The notes under the pieces are model-generated. The model searched no databases, was not told where the DNA came from, and saw only the letters and a program-made list of their open reading frames with translations. Positions 33,801-42,746 of a stretch of DNA of 64,000 bases are shown here, piece after piece. Every line of letters starts with the position of its first letter. Position 1 is the stretch's first letter. The DNA is from Antarctobacter aquimaris (GTDB taxonomy: Bacteria; Pseudomonadota; Alphaproteobacteria; Rhodobacterales; Rhodobacteraceae). The stretch lies in contig NZ_FXYF01000001.1 in NCBI RefSeq assembly GCF_900184945.1, forward strand, positions 372,001 to 436,000. Direction: 5' to 3'. Position numbers and translations under genes: made by a program.

Positions 33801-35137
33801 AGGACCTCTGCCTGTGGCGTGGTTTCGTTCTTGAGCAGGCGCACCTCGCGCTGCGGGAAGGGGATCGAGATGCCGTTTTCCTTGAACGCGTCCCACAGCG
33901 CCAGGAACACGTCGCCGCGGATGTTGGTCAGGCCGCCGGTGGGGTCCTTGATCCAGAAGCGCAGCACGTAGTCCACCGATGAATCGCCAAAGCCGGTGAT
34001 GTGGCAGACCGGCGGCTTGAAGCCGAGCACGCGGTCGACGCCCCGTGCGGCGGCGATGGCGATCCGGCGCACGGTGTGCGGATCGTCGTGGTAGGAGGTG
34101 CCAAAGTGGATGTCGAGCCGCACGAATTCGTTGGAATGCGACCAGTTCACCACCTGCCCGGTGATCAGGTCCTCGTTCGGGATCAGGAATTCCTTGCCGT
34201 CGCGGGTGACCACGCTGACATAGCGCGCGCCCAGCGCCTCGATCCAGCCGAAGGTGTCGCCCAGGCTGATGACGTCGCCCGGCTTGATCGACTTGTCGAG
34301 CAGGATGATGATGCCGGACACCAGGTTCGACACCACCTTTTGCAGGCCGAAGCCGAGGCCGACGCCGATGGCGCCGGACAGCACGGCGAGGCCGGTCAGG
34401 TCCACGCCGACCGATTTCAGCGCAAGGAAGAAGGCGGTGCCGAACAGCACCACCTGCAGCACCTTGACCGCCAGCACCTTCATCGAGGGGCTGATGTCCT
34501 TGTTGCGCCGGATCGAGGCCGCCGAGGCCCCCGCGGTGAGCCGCGCCAGCGCCAGCATCACCGTCATGATCACCACCGCCTTGATGATCAGCCAGAGCGA
34601 CAGGCGGGTGTCGCCCATGGTCAGCGCCATCGAGTCGAGCGTGCTTTCGGTCTCGTCGGTCCAGCCGAGGATCGACAGCGTCGCCCAGGTCCAGGCGCCG
34701 TAGCGCACCACGACGCCCAGCGCCGGGTTGGCGATCAGCCGCGTGGCGAAGGCGATGAACAGCCAGGCGGCCGAGAGGTTGGCCACCACCCGCAGCAGCA
34801 GGCTGCGGTAGGTAAAGGTCATCTCGTTCATCACCAGGTAGACGACCCAGATCATCGCGACAAACAGGATCATCCGCATCCGGCGCAGCACGATCACCCC
34901 GAAGCGGAGCCGCCATTTCGGCCAGTTTTCGCGCGTGCGCAGCCATTCGGAATAGCGCGGCCGGATCACGCTGCGCAGGCCCCAGGCCAGCAGGAACAGG
35001 CCGATGATGATGCCGATCTGGTAGGTGGTCCAGGGCCGCAGCGCCGCGCGCCACAGAAGCTGGCCTTCGGCGAGCAGGAATTGCCAGATGCCGATCAGCG
35101 CCTCGGGGTCCAGCGGCAGCGTCTCCTGTGGGTCCAT
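33785..35137 (-). CDS. MscS-family mechanosensitive channel
   Basis: The 450-residue inner-membrane protein has five or more transmembrane helices followed by the MscS core: the glycine/alanine-rich pore helix GAIGVGLGFGLQKVVSNLVSG (near residue 268), then IILLDKSIKPGDVISLGDTFGWIE and the beta domain. It is longer at the N-terminus than E. coli MscS, like the mid-sized channels of alphaproteobacteria. It would release solutes at hypo-osmotic shock. GGGAAAGG lies upstream of the ATG. Confidence 0.9.
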   Translation of the reverse strand: MDPQETLPLDPEALIGIWQFLLAEGQLLWRAALRPWTTYQIGIIIGLFLLAWGLRSVIRPRYSEWLRTRENWPKWRLRFGVIVLRRMRMILFVAMIWVVYLVMNEMTFTYRSLLLRVVANLSAAWLFIAFATRLIANPALGVVVRYGAWTWATLSILGWTDETESTLDSMALTMGDTRLSLWLIIKAVVIMTVMLALARLTAGASAASIRRNKDISPSMKVLAVKVLQVVLFGTAFFLALKSVGVDLTGLAVLSGAIGVGLGFGLQKVVSNLVSGIIILLDKSIKPGDVISLGDTFGWIEALGARYVSVVTRDGKEFLIPNEDLITGQVVNWSHSNEFVRLDIHFGTSYHDDPHTVRRIAIAAARGVDRVLGFKPPVCHITGFGDSSVDYVLRFWIKDPTGGLTNIRGDVFLALWDAFKENGISIPFPQREVRLLKNETTPQAEVLPGAD

Positions 35138-35268
35138 CGCGCCTTTCCCGGGCTTGCGTCCATCGTGACGGCCCAGTCTATTGCAATGCCGTCGCCGCGC
35201 AAGCCTCCGGGATCGTTGCGTTGCGGGGGCCGCTTGACAGCGCGGGGCGGCGGCCGCAGCGTTGCGCC

Positions 35269-36240
35269 ATGATCCTGCCCTCTGCCATCGACGCCATCGG
35301 AAACACGCCCCTGATCGACCTGTCCCGCATCACCGCGGCGCTGGGGCTGGAGGGGCGCATCCTGGCCAAGCTGGATTACCTGCTGCCGGGGTTCTCCAAG
35401 AAGGACCGCGCCGCGCGCGCCATCGTCGAGGCGGCGCGCGCCGATGGCAGCCTGGCGCCGGGTCAGCCGGTGGTCGAACTGACCTCGGGCAACATGGGCA
35501 CCGGGCTGGCGATTGTCTGCGGCATTCTGGGCCATCCCTTCATCGCGGTGATGAGCCGGGGCAACTCGGTCGAGCGGGCGCGGATGATGGTGGCGCTGGG
35601 CGCGGAGGTGGTGCTGGTGGACCAGGCGCCGGGCGGCGTGCCGGGGCAGGTGTCGGGCGCGGACCTGGCGCTGGTCGAGGCCGAGGCGCAGCGGCTGACC
35701 GCCGCACGCGGGGCCTTTCGTGCCGACCAATTCGCCCATCCGGGCAACCCGGCGGCGCATGAGACCGGGACCGGGCCGGAGATCTGGGACCAGTCGGGCG
35801 GCAGCGTCGAGGTGTTTGCCGATTTCGTCGGCTCGGGCGGGACGCTGGCCGGGGCGGCGCGGTTCCTTTCGCCCCGCGGCGTGGCCTGCTACGCGGTCGA
35901 GCCGGAAGGGGCCGAGGCGCTGGCGGGCGGCGACATGGCCCGCCCGGACCATCCGATCCAGGGCGGCGGCTATGCCATGGCGGCGCTGACCCACCTGCGG
36001 GATGTGCCCTTGGCGGGCTACCTTGCGGTCAGCGGCACGGCGGCGCGCGATCACGCGCGGCTGCTGGCGCGGCACGAAGGGCTGTTCGCGGGCTATTCGG
36101 CGGGGGCGAACCTGGCGGCGGCGGTGCAGCTGTCGCAGGGGGCGGAGCGGGGCCGGACGGTGGCCATCGTGCTGTGCGATAGCGGGCTGAAGTACCTGTC
36201 GACCGACCTCTGGCCGCCGGTCACTGCACCAGTGCGCTGA
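35269..36240 (+). CDS. PLP-dependent cysteine-synthase-family enzyme
   Basis: The 323-residue fold-type II PLP enzyme has the N-terminal IGNTPLIDL motif, the Schiff-base Lys in GFSKKDRAA (Lys45), the substrate loop ELTSGNMGTG, the phosphate loop GSGGT and the PLP N1-binding Ser in CDSGLKYLS. It resembles O-acetylserine sulfhydrylase/cystathionine beta-synthase-type proteins, but GFSKKDR in place of NPSGSVKDR marks it as a divergent branch, so the substrate is uncertain. ATG at 35269 begins the family N-terminus; the open frame upstream is not conserved. Its last 20 bases overlap a small gene on the other strand. Confidence 0.85.
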   Translation: MILPSAIDAIGNTPLIDLSRITAALGLEGRILAKLDYLLPGFSKKDRAARAIVEAARADGSLAPGQPVVELTSGNMGTGLAIVCGILGHPFIAVMSRGNSVERARMMVALGAEVVLVDQAPGGVPGQVSGADLALVEAEAQRLTAARGAFRADQFAHPGNPAAHETGTGPEIWDQSGGSVEVFADFVGSGGTLAGAARFLSPRGVACYAVEPEGAEALAGGDMARPDHPIQGGGYAMAALTHLRDVPLAGYLAVSGTAARDHARLLARHEGLFAGYSAGANLAAAVQLSQGAERGRTVAIVLCDSGLKYLSTDLWPPVTAPVR

Positions 36241-36346
36241 ACGGCTGGAGCGTGCCCGAGGCGTCGACGCGGGCCTGCACGCTGATCGCCGCGGCGATGA
36301 GCACCACGATCAGGGCGATGTTGACCACGTTCAGCAGACTGCGCAT
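36221..36346 (-). CDS. Small single-helix membrane protein, 41 residues
   Basis: This short ORF has a hydrophobic segment (VNIALIVVLIAAAISVQ, about residues 7-23) after a short basic start (MRSLL) and a polar tail (ARVDASGTLQPFSALVQ). AGGAA lies 5 bases before the ATG. It overlaps the end of the cysteine-synthase-like gene tail to tail by 20 bases. I recall similar unnamed small proteins beside leuC in related genomes, but no function is known. Confidence 0.55.
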   Translation of the reverse strand: MRSLLNVVNIALIVVLIAAAISVQARVDASGTLQPFSALVQ

Positions 36347-36689
36347 GACACTTCCTGTTCCGTTTCCCTTGATACGCGGCGGCGGCTGCCCCCGGATCAC
36401 TTTGCCCCTGCCCGGGGTTCGTCGGGACACCGGGCAGAGGCGTGCAGATGACCCCGCGAGGCCGCCGGGACAAGTGGGCGCGTCAGTTTGTCCGGCCGCG
36501 CGGCGGTCTTGCGGGAATCTGCCCGAGGCTGTATCAGCGCGGGTCATGAAACCGCACGTCGACCGGACCGACCGCGCCCGCCTGCGCGAACGTTTCCACG
36601 GCGCCACGCACACGGTGCTGGCCCGGCTATAGGCGCGCGCCCTGTTGCCGCGCCTGCCATTCCTTCGCCAAACAAACGGGAGAGGACCG
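36347..36689. other. Intergenic region upstream of leuC
   Basis: This 343-bp stretch holds the divergent promoters of the 41-residue protein and leuC. I see no leucine-rich leader peptide, attenuator or strong palindrome. A 28-codon plus-strand frame from 36546 has no convincing coding signals. Confidence 0.4.
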
Positions 36690-38108
36690 ATGTCCCCCAA
36701 GACCCTCTATGACAAGATCTGGGATGCCCATGTCGTCCACGAAGACGCCGACGGCACCTGCCTGCTGTATATCGACCGTCACCTGGTGCACGAGGTGACC
36801 AGCCCGCAGGCCTTTGAAGGGCTGCGCATGGCCGGCCGCGCCGTGCGCGCGCCGGACAAGACCATCGCCGTGCCGGACCACAACGTGCCCACCACGCCGG
36901 GCCGCGAGAACCCCGACCAGATGCCCGAGGAAAGCCGCATCCAGGTGGCCGCGCTGGACAAGAACGCCAAGGATTTCGGCATCCACTATTACCCGGTGTC
37001 GGACATCCGCCAGGGCATCGTGCATATCGTCGGGCCCGAGCAGGGCTGGACCCTGCCGGGCATGACGGTGGTCTGCGGTGACAGCCACACCGCGACGCAC
37101 GGCGCATTCGGCGCGCTGGCGCATGGCATCGGCACCTCGGAGGTCGAGCATGTGCTGGCCACCCAGACGCTGATCCAGAAGAAGTCCAGGAACATGAAGG
37201 TCGAGATCACCGGCAAGCTGCGCCCCGGTGTGACCGCCAAGGACATCACCCTGTCCGTCATCGGCGCGACCGGCACGGCGGGCGGCACCGGCTATGTCAT
37301 CGAGTATTGCGGCGAGGCGATCCGCGAGTTGTCGATGGAAGGCCGCATGACCGTCTGCAACATGGCGATCGAAGGCGGCGCGCGCGCCGGGCTGATCGCG
37401 CCGGACGAAAAGACCTATGAATACGTCAAGGGCCGCCCGCACGCGCCCAAGGGCGCCCAGTGGGAAGCCGCGCTGACCTGGTGGAAGACGCTGTTTTCCG
37501 ACGCCGACGCGCATTGGGACAAGGTCGTCACGCTCAAGGGCGAGGACATCGCCCCTGTCGTGACCTGGGGCACCTCGCCCGAGGACGTGCTGCCGATCAC
37601 CGGCACCGTGCCCGCGCCCGAGGACTTCAAGGGCGGCAAGGTCGAGGCGGCCCGGCGCTCGCTGGACTACATGGGCCTGACCCCGGGGCAGAAGCTGTCG
37701 GACATCGCCATCGACACCGTCTTTATCGGGTCGTGCACCAACGGCCGGATCGAGGACCTGCGCGCCGCGGCCGAGATCCTGAAGGGCCGCAAGGTCAAGG
37801 AAGGCATCCGCGCCATGGTGGTGCCGGGCTCCGGCCTGGTCCGCGCGCAGGCCGAGGAAGAGGGGCTGGCCGACATCTTCAAGGCGGCCGGGTTCGAATG
37901 GCGGCTTGCGGGTTGCTCGATGTGCCTGGCCATGAACCCCGACCAACTGTCGCCGGGCGAACGCTGCGCCGCCACGTCGAACCGCAACTTCGAGGGCCGA
38001 CAGGGCCGCGGCGGGCGGACCCACCTGATGTCGCCCGCGATGGCGGCGGCGGCGGCGGTGACCGGGCGTCTGACGGATGTGCGCGAGATGATGAACGAGA
38101 TGGCCTGA
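36690..38108 (+). CDS. leuC: 3-isopropylmalate dehydratase large subunit
   Basis: The 472-residue protein is the aconitase-family large subunit of leucine synthesis. The three iron-sulfur cysteines are in GSCTNGR and GCSMC. The protein starts [16 protein letters not shown] and ends within the conserved [18 protein letters not shown] block. GGGAGAGG precedes the ATG at 36690; the longer frame upstream is not conserved. leuD lies 2.8 kb downstream, separated by an accessory insertion. Confidence 0.97.
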   Translation: MSPKTLYDKIWDAHVVHEDADGTCLLYIDRHLVHEVTSPQAFEGLRMAGRAVRAPDKTIAVPDHNVPTTPGRENPDQMPEESRIQVAALDKNAKDFGIHYYPVSDIRQGIVHIVGPEQGWTLPGMTVVCGDSHTATHGAFGALAHGIGTSEVEHVLATQTLIQKKSRNMKVEITGKLRPGVTAKDITLSVIGATGTAGGTGYVIEYCGEAIRELSMEGRMTVCNMAIEGGARAGLIAPDEKTYEYVKGRPHAPKGAQWEAALTWWKTLFSDADAHWDKVVTLKGEDIAPVVTWGTSPEDVLPITGTVPAPEDFKGGKVEAARRSLDYMGLTPGQKLSDIAIDTVFIGSCTNGRIEDLRAAAEILKGRKVKEGIRAMVVPGSGLVRAQAEEEGLADIFKAAGFEWRLAGCSMCLAMNPDQLSPGERCAATSNRNFEGRQGRGGRTHLMSPAMAAAAAVTGRLTDVREMMNEMA

Positions 38109-38118
38109 GGGCTGACGC

Positions 38119-38174
38119 GGGCGCGCGGCGGCGGTTTTCGCCGCGCGCCCATCCACGCGCCCGGCAGCGCGTGG
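38119..38174. terminator. Two hairpins between convergent leuC and CVNH genes
   Basis: The first hairpin (38119-38150) has a perfect 12-bp stem GGGCGCGCGGCG / CGCCGCGCGCCC and an 8-base loop. The second (38153-38174) has CCACGCGC / GCGCGTGG with a 6-base loop. Neither has a downstream T-run, so they may rely on pausing or protect transcript ends. Confidence 0.55.
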
Positions 38175-38195
38175 CGGATCAGGCGACGCGTCGGA

Positions 38196-38429
38196 TCAGT
38201 TGCTCAGCGTGCCGTCGGTGCTGCCGATGGCGGGCACGGCGATGCTGGTGGCGTTGGGCATTCCGTCGGCCTTCAGGCAGGTCGCCGAGATCATGGTGCC
38301 GCCGTCCGCCCCGTATCCCAAGGTGATGTTCGAGCAAGTGTTCTGGAAGGTGCTGGCAGCCATGTGGCCGCCGGCAAATGCAGAGGTGGCAGTCAGGGCA
38401 GGAATGGCGGATGCAAATAGGACCTGCAT
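38196..38429 (-). CDS. Exported single-repeat cyanovirin-N homology (CVNH-like) protein
   Basis: The 77-residue protein has a signal peptide (MQVLFASAIPALTATSAFAG) and then one repeat resembling half of a CVNH lectin: FQNTCSNITLGYGADG, ISATCLKADG, TSIAVPAIGSTDGTLSN. The two Cys could form the disulfide of a CVNH repeat. A standard CVNH domain has two such repeats in about 100 residues, so this is either a truncated or an obligately dimeric form. GGGAA lies 6 bases before the ATG. CVNH proteins bind oligomannose glycans; a role at the cell surface is inferred. It sits in the accessory insertion between leuC and leuD. Confidence 0.6.
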   Translation of the reverse strand: MQVLFASAIPALTATSAFAGGHMAASTFQNTCSNITLGYGADGGTMISATCLKADGMPNATSIAVPAIGSTDGTLSN

Positions 38430-38953
38430 TTTGAATTCCCAAAAAAGCCGGTTGGCCGCCGCATTGGCGGCTCTGGCGACCGTAGGGCTTGGGAGCGATT
38501 CCCGAAAAGGTAGAGCCAATTAACGTGAAAACTCGTATTTGGTGAATTGCCTGGTGCGTTTCGCCGCCCGGTTTCGCCGAGAAATGACAGGCTCTCGCGT
38601 CCTGCTGCGGCGGTCCGGCCCCGTCAACTGCGGGGCAGGCGCTGGGGACGCCCGCTGCGCGAGGGGGCCAGGCTGCCCGACCGGCGGGAACGAAGCCGTC
38701 ACAAGGGGCCGAATCGATTCGCAGCCAAACCGGTTCGTTTCACACCGGCCGGGCCGGGAAATATTGAATTAAACGGATGAATTGTTTGATATGCCGCGGG
38801 TCACAACCTTGGCGGGCGCCATTGTTTCAATCTGCGTGCCAAACCGTTTTCTCCACGCGTTTTCGGCCATATTTTCGCCGCTGTTGTTGACTGACTGCGC
38901 CCGCCCTGTAGATTTCCTTGATGTATCGTGGTCAGCGTTTTCGGTGGGGTCGT
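38430..38953. other. 524-bp intergenic, AT-richer, divergent promoters
   Basis: The region lies between the CVNH-like gene (minus) and the VPLPA-CTERM gene (plus). It contains the 12-bp palindrome CGAATCGATTCG (38710-38721), AACCGGTT (38728-38735), and an AT-rich stretch (about 38760-38790) unlike its surroundings. No supported gene is seen. Confidence 0.5.
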
Positions 38954-39610
38954 ATGAAAAAGTATTTTGCCTTGGCAGCATTTTGTGGGTTTTCCCTGTT
39001 CGGCGGGGCGTCGCACGCCGCGACGCTGACCTACGATGGCACCGCCCACGGGTTTCGCACCGTTCACTTTGACGCCTCGCCCGTGACGCCCCGGTTCAAC
39101 CCGGCGCTGGCCGGCGGCTTTCTGATGTCGGACTCGGCGCGCCAGTTCGTCGCCTATTGCCTGGACATCACCAAGCAGCTGCTGTCGAGTGCGGACTACG
39201 TCGAGACGGACACGCCGTGGTCCTTTAATCCCCTCGGGACATCGGTGGCCCGCGTGCAGTCGATCTTTGACGCGAACTATGCCGCCGTCGACACCGCGGC
39301 GGAAAGCGCCGCCTTGCAGATCGCCCTCTGGAACGTGATCTATGACACCGACTGGGACCTGACGGCGGGTGCCTTTCAGGCGCATTCGGACGACGCCAGC
39401 GTCAACGCCTTTGCGGCCACCTTCCTGGCGAACGCCCAAGGCTATACCGGCCCCAAGGCCTATGACCTGACCTTTTACGAGGCGACCGGCAATCCGCGCA
39501 GCCAGTCGCTGGTGACGATGTCCCCGGTCCCCGTTCCGGCGGCCGGACTGCTGTTGCTGTCGGCGCTGGGCGCCGGTGCGGCAATGGCACGGCGGCGCAA
39601 GCGGTCCTGA
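38954..39610 (+). CDS. VPLPA-CTERM sorted surface protein
   Basis: The 218-residue protein has a signal peptide (MKKYFALAAFCGFSLFGGASHA) and a C-terminal exosortase signal: the motif VPVPAAG, a hydrophobic helix LLLLSALGAGAAMA and a basic tail RRRKRS. The mature part is a moderately acidic, beta-type sequence (TLTYDGTAHGFRTVHF, and AALQIALWNVIYDTD) like many PEP/VPLPA-CTERM proteins, with no catalytic motif. It would be processed by a rhombosortase or exosortase-like enzyme not present in this window and exposed or released into the exopolysaccharide matrix. ATG at 38954 starts the signal peptide. Confidence 0.8.
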   Translation: MKKYFALAAFCGFSLFGGASHAATLTYDGTAHGFRTVHFDASPVTPRFNPALAGGFLMSDSARQFVAYCLDITKQLLSSADYVETDTPWSFNPLGTSVARVQSIFDANYAAVDTAAESAALQIALWNVIYDTDWDLTAGAFQAHSDDASVNAFAATFLANAQGYTGPKAYDLTFYEATGNPRSQSLVTMSPVPVPAAGLLLLSALGAGAAMARRRKRS

Positions 39611-39908
39611 CCGACTTTTCCAGCCAACCCCGTGCGCAATGGGCTCCGGCACCGCCCTGCGGACCCACGCGGGCCGGGTCGCCGGGGACCGGGCCCCGAC
39701 CGACAGACACAGGGGTGCCGCCGACGTGCCGGTGGCGCCCGGATCGCACCCGGCGACGGAATGTTCACAGGTTGTTTCAAAAAAGCCCGTGCCGATAGGC
39801 GCCGATAGCAAATCACAATCGGGTGTGGTATTAACTATTAAGTGTATCGGCGAGTCGCCCGACTATTCAGGGCGTGCCTCCAGAGGAGGTCCGAAAGCGT
39901 CTAAATGG

Positions 39909-39966
39909 TACACTTGTGTAATTGGTGACCTGTTTTCAGTGAGTATTGAAACCATTTTCAGTGGGT
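39909..39966. promoter_or_regulatory. Palindrome and 22-bp-spaced direct repeats before the DUF1194 gene
   Basis: TACAC-TT-GTGTA (39909-39920) is followed by TTTTCAGTGAGT (39933-39944) and TTTTCAGTGGGT (39955-39966), two direct repeats spaced 22 bases, about two helical turns. The pattern is that of a response-regulator or activator site. The rest of 39611-39973 includes CCTCCAGAGGAGG near 39880 and an AT-rich patch; no gene is seen. Confidence 0.5.
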
Positions 39967-39973
39967 GCTGACC

Positions 39974-40792
39974 ATGCCTTGCAACAAGCTAAGTTTGAGC
40001 GCTCTTGCGCTCTCGGGGGTGCTTGCCACCGCGACACCCTCGAACGCTGTCACCGTCGATCTTGAACTGCTTCTCATGAACGACGTCTCGGGCAGCATCA
40101 CGGCGGCCGACTTCAACTTCCAGCTCCAGGGCATCGCCGCGGCCTTCCGCGATGCCGCGGTCCTGCAGAAGATCCAGAACGGCGCCATCGGCCAGATCGC
40201 GGTTTCGGTCGCCTTCTTTGCCGACAGTATCGTCCAGTCGATCCCCTGGACCCTGATCAGCGACAGCGCCACGGCCGAAGCCTTTGCCGTTGCGGTGGAA
40301 AACGCAATCCGGCCAGCGGTGGGGAGCAGCGACAACACCTCGGTCGCCCTGCTGGCCGCTGAGGGGTTCTTTATCGGCAACGGGTACGAAGGCACGCGCA
40401 ACGTCATCGACATCGTGACCGAAGGCGCGCAGGACGTGTCAGGGTGCAGTTTCAACCAGCCGGTCTGCGCGCCCTTGCAGCAGGCCCGCGACACCGTGCT
40501 GGCGGGTGAGATCGACACGATCAACGCGCTGTTGCTGGATGACCGGAACTTCTTTGGCAACGATCCCGCCGACATCATCCAGGCCGTGCCCTACGCACAG
40601 ACCAACATGATCGGCGGACCGGGGGCCTTTGCCGACTTCGAGGAAGACTTCACCGGTTTCGCCGCCGCGATCAACGCCAAGCTGCTGCGCGAGATCGATC
40701 CGCCGCCGATCCCGCTGCCGGGTGCGGCCTTCCTGTTGCTGGGGGCACTGGGTGCGCTGGCCGCGGCGGGAAAACGCCGCAAGGCAGCCTGA
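39974..40792 (+). CDS. DUF1194 (VWA-like) protein with VPLPA-CTERM-type tail
   Basis: The 272-residue protein has a signal peptide (CNKLSLSALALSGVLATATPSNA) and then the DUF1194 core, VDLELLLMNDVSGSI, with the MIDAS-like DxSxS motif of von Willebrand A domains, and further IGQIAVSVAFFAD. The C-terminus has a sorting signal, PIPLPGAAFLLLGALGALAAAG followed by KRRKAA. It is likely metal-dependent in ligand binding and surface-displayed. An upstream GTG (39965) is an alternative start. It is followed by a strong terminator and is not in an operon with leuD. Confidence 0.82.
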   Translation: MPCNKLSLSALALSGVLATATPSNAVTVDLELLLMNDVSGSITAADFNFQLQGIAAAFRDAAVLQKIQNGAIGQIAVSVAFFADSIVQSIPWTLISDSATAEAFAVAVENAIRPAVGSSDNTSVALLAAEGFFIGNGYEGTRNVIDIVTEGAQDVSGCSFNQPVCAPLQQARDTVLAGEIDTINALLLDDRNFFGNDPADIIQAVPYAQTNMIGGPGAFADFEEDFTGFAAAINAKLLREIDPPPIPLPGAAFLLLGALGALAAAGKRRKAA

Positions 40793-40818
40793 GTCGCGCA
40801 GGACCAAGTCATGACACG

Positions 40819-40845
40819 CGGGCCCCGAGAGGGGCCCGTTCTTTT
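40819..40845 (+). terminator. Intrinsic terminator after the DUF1194 gene
   Basis: CGGGCCCC-GAGA-GGGGCCCG forms an 8-bp stem with a tetraloop and is followed by TTCTTTT. Confidence 0.85.
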
Positions 40846-40939
40846 GCGGCACGACATTGCACATGGCGCCAAAATCGCTAAGACCTGTTAGCCGAAGGTC
40901 AGGCTTCGGCCTGCAGCGATTGCCGGAGAGGACTACGCC

Positions 40940-41545
40940 ATGGACAAGTTTACCACCCTGACCGGGATCGCGGCGCCCATGCCGCTGGTCAACATCGACA
41001 CCGACATGATCATCCCCAAGCAGTTCCTGAAGACGATCAAGCGATCGGGCCTGGGGGTGAACCTGTTCGACGAGATGCGCTATGACCGCGAGGGCAACGA
41101 GATCCCCGATTTCGTGCTGAACAAGCCGCAGTACCGCGACGCCGAGATCATCGTCGCCGGCGACAACTTTGGCTGCGGATCGTCGCGGGAACACGCGCCC
41201 TGGGCGCTGAAGGATTTCGGCATCAAGTCGGTCATCTCGACCAGCTTTGCCGACATCTTCTACAACAACTGCTTCAAGAACGGCATCCTGCCGATCGTGC
41301 TGCCGCAAGAGGCGGTCGAGGTGCTGATGAAGGACGCCGAAAAGGGGTCGAACGCGCGGATGATCGTCGACCTGGAGGCGCAGACCGTCACCAGTTCGGA
41401 CGGCGAAAGCTTTGCCTTCGAGGTCGACCCGTTCAAGAAGCATTGCCTGATCAACGGGCTGGACGACATCGGCCTGTCGATGGAAAAGGCGCCCGCCATC
41501 GACGCCTACGAGGCAAAGGCCGCGCAGGCCCGTCCCTGGGTCTGA
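40940..41545 (+). CDS. leuD: 3-isopropylmalate dehydratase small subunit
   Basis: The 201-residue protein is the swivel-domain subunit partnering LeuC. It has the conserved [16 protein letters not shown] and the substrate loop [13 protein letters not shown]. The ATG follows GGAGAGG. It is separated from leuC by 2.8 kb with three accessory genes and a terminator, so it needs its own promoter (in 40846-40939). Confidence 0.97.
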   Translation: MDKFTTLTGIAAPMPLVNIDTDMIIPKQFLKTIKRSGLGVNLFDEMRYDREGNEIPDFVLNKPQYRDAEIIVAGDNFGCGSSREHAPWALKDFGIKSVISTSFADIFYNNCFKNGILPIVLPQEAVEVLMKDAEKGSNARMIVDLEAQTVTSSDGESFAFEVDPFKKHCLINGLDDIGLSMEKAPAIDAYEAKAAQARPWV

Positions 41546-41562
41546 TCGCGCTGCGAATGCGA

Positions 41563-41593
41563 AAGGCCCCTGTCCCGAAAGGGCGGGGGCCTT
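41563..41593 (+). terminator. Hairpin terminator after leuD
   Basis: Outer arms AAGGCCCC (41563-41570) and GGGGCCTT (41586-41593) enclose inner CCC/GGG pairing; a short T-containing tract follows (GTCATTT). Confidence 0.7.
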
Positions 41594-41730
41594 GTCATTT
41601 GCGCAGGCGTCAACGCCATACAGATTGACGAGAGATGAACTTCCCTGCCGGGGGCAGGCAGGCTCTTGTGTCTGAAATTCCATTATCCTCAATATATTGC
41701 GCCCTGTTCCTCAGGCGCCCAATTTATGCC

Positions 41731-41750
41731 CGGGAATTGATGCATTCCCG
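41731..41750. promoter_or_regulatory. Inverted repeat CGGGAAT-N6-ATTCCCG upstream of a membrane-protein gene
   Basis: Seven-base perfect arms with a 6-base spacer lie in the 337-bp spacer 41594-41930. It may be an operator for the gene at 41931, though it is 180 bases away. The rest of the spacer shows no gene. Confidence 0.4.
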
Positions 41751-41930
41751 CACCACTGGCACCGCGAAAGCGCCATGAACCTGCGCCAGCCTCCGAAGGA
41801 TGGTTGAGCGCTTCGCGGAAAAGGGGCAAAACTTGGGCAAGATTGAGGCACCCCGCCACAATGCGCGGGCTCGGGATGGAACAAGGGCGCGGCATCGTAT
41901 CGCGGCCGTCCGGATCGAAAGGGCAGAACC

Positions 41931-42746
41931 GTGATCACGCGAATGGTGGCCGCCTCCGCGCGGGCGTTCCTTGTGGCTGTGCTGGTGGTGACACCGGCGC
42001 TGCTGTTGCCCGGCACGCGGATCGAAACCACCCAGGTGATCCTGCTGGCCGCCCTTGTCGGGGCCGTCCTGACCCTTGTCGAATATGTCTCGCCCTCACC
42101 CTCGCTGATCGAGTTCCGCGCCGCGCCGCCGTACAACCGCATCCGCTTTGTCTCGATCGCGGCGACGGTGCTGCTGCTGACGCTGATGTGCCGGGGCGAG
42201 AGCCTGCCCACCCCCCTGACCGAGGCGCTGACCGGCGTCGCGGCGCTGATCGGCCGCGCGCTGGATTTCCCGTTCTCGCCGGTCCACCTGGTCGTCCTGA
42301 CGGCGCCCGACATGGCCGATCAGGTCCGCCCGCTGGCCGGGATGGCAAATGCGGTTTCGGTGGGCACGATTCTGATCTTCGCGCTGGCGGTCCGCTTCTT
42401 CGACTGGCCGCTCAACGCGGGGGCGTTCAATTTCTGGATCAACCTGCCGCTCTACGACCCCACCGCCGGCGGCGACATCCTGCTGCGGCTGCGGCGCGAC
42501 AGCCAGGTTAACCTCGCCTTAGGATTCCTTCTGCCATTCTTGATCCCGGCGGCGCTGAGCGCGGCCTCGGTCGATGCGACGCTGGTGTCGCGGGCCGACC
42601 CGCAGACGACGATCTGGATGTTGAGCATATGGGCCTTTCTGCCGGCGAGCTTGTTCATGCGGGGGATCGCGCTGATGAGGATCGCCGTGCTGATCGAGGA
42701 AAAGCGTCGGCGCGCCTACGCGCAGGCCGACTTGCAGGCCGTCTGA
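41931..42746 (+). CDS. Conserved polytopic membrane protein, function unknown
   Basis: The 271-residue protein has about six hydrophobic helices (for example about 10-26, 34-52, 76-90, 137-155, 199-215 and 228-243). I do not recognise a family with known activity. The start is GTG at 41931; ATG at 41943 is an alternative. The 3' end overlaps the next gene's reading frame by over 100 bases, depending on which start that gene uses. It lies between leuD and leuB, where related Rhodobacteraceae often keep such a gene. Confidence 0.6.
   Translation: MITRMVAASARAFLVAVLVVTPALLLPGTRIETTQVILLAALVGAVLTLVEYVSPSPSLIEFRAAPPYNRIRFVSIAATVLLLTLMCRGESLPTPLTEALTGVAALIGRALDFPFSPVHLVVLTAPDMADQVRPLAGMANAVSVGTILIFALAVRFFDWPLNAGAFNFWINLPLYDPTAGGDILLRLRRDSQVNLALGFLLPFLIPAALSAASVDATLVSRADPQTTIWMLSIWAFLPASLFMRGIALMRIAVLIEEKRRRAYAQADLQAV

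Noticed and set aside
35234-35239. TTGACA as -35 box for the cysteine-synthase-like gene
   Set aside because: No suitable -10 element lies 16-18 bases downstream, and the box is too near the start codon for a normal leader.
36546-36632. 28-codon plus-strand frame starting MKPHVDRTDRARL
   Set aside because: It has no Shine-Dalgarno or recognisable motif and could easily occur by chance upstream of leuC.
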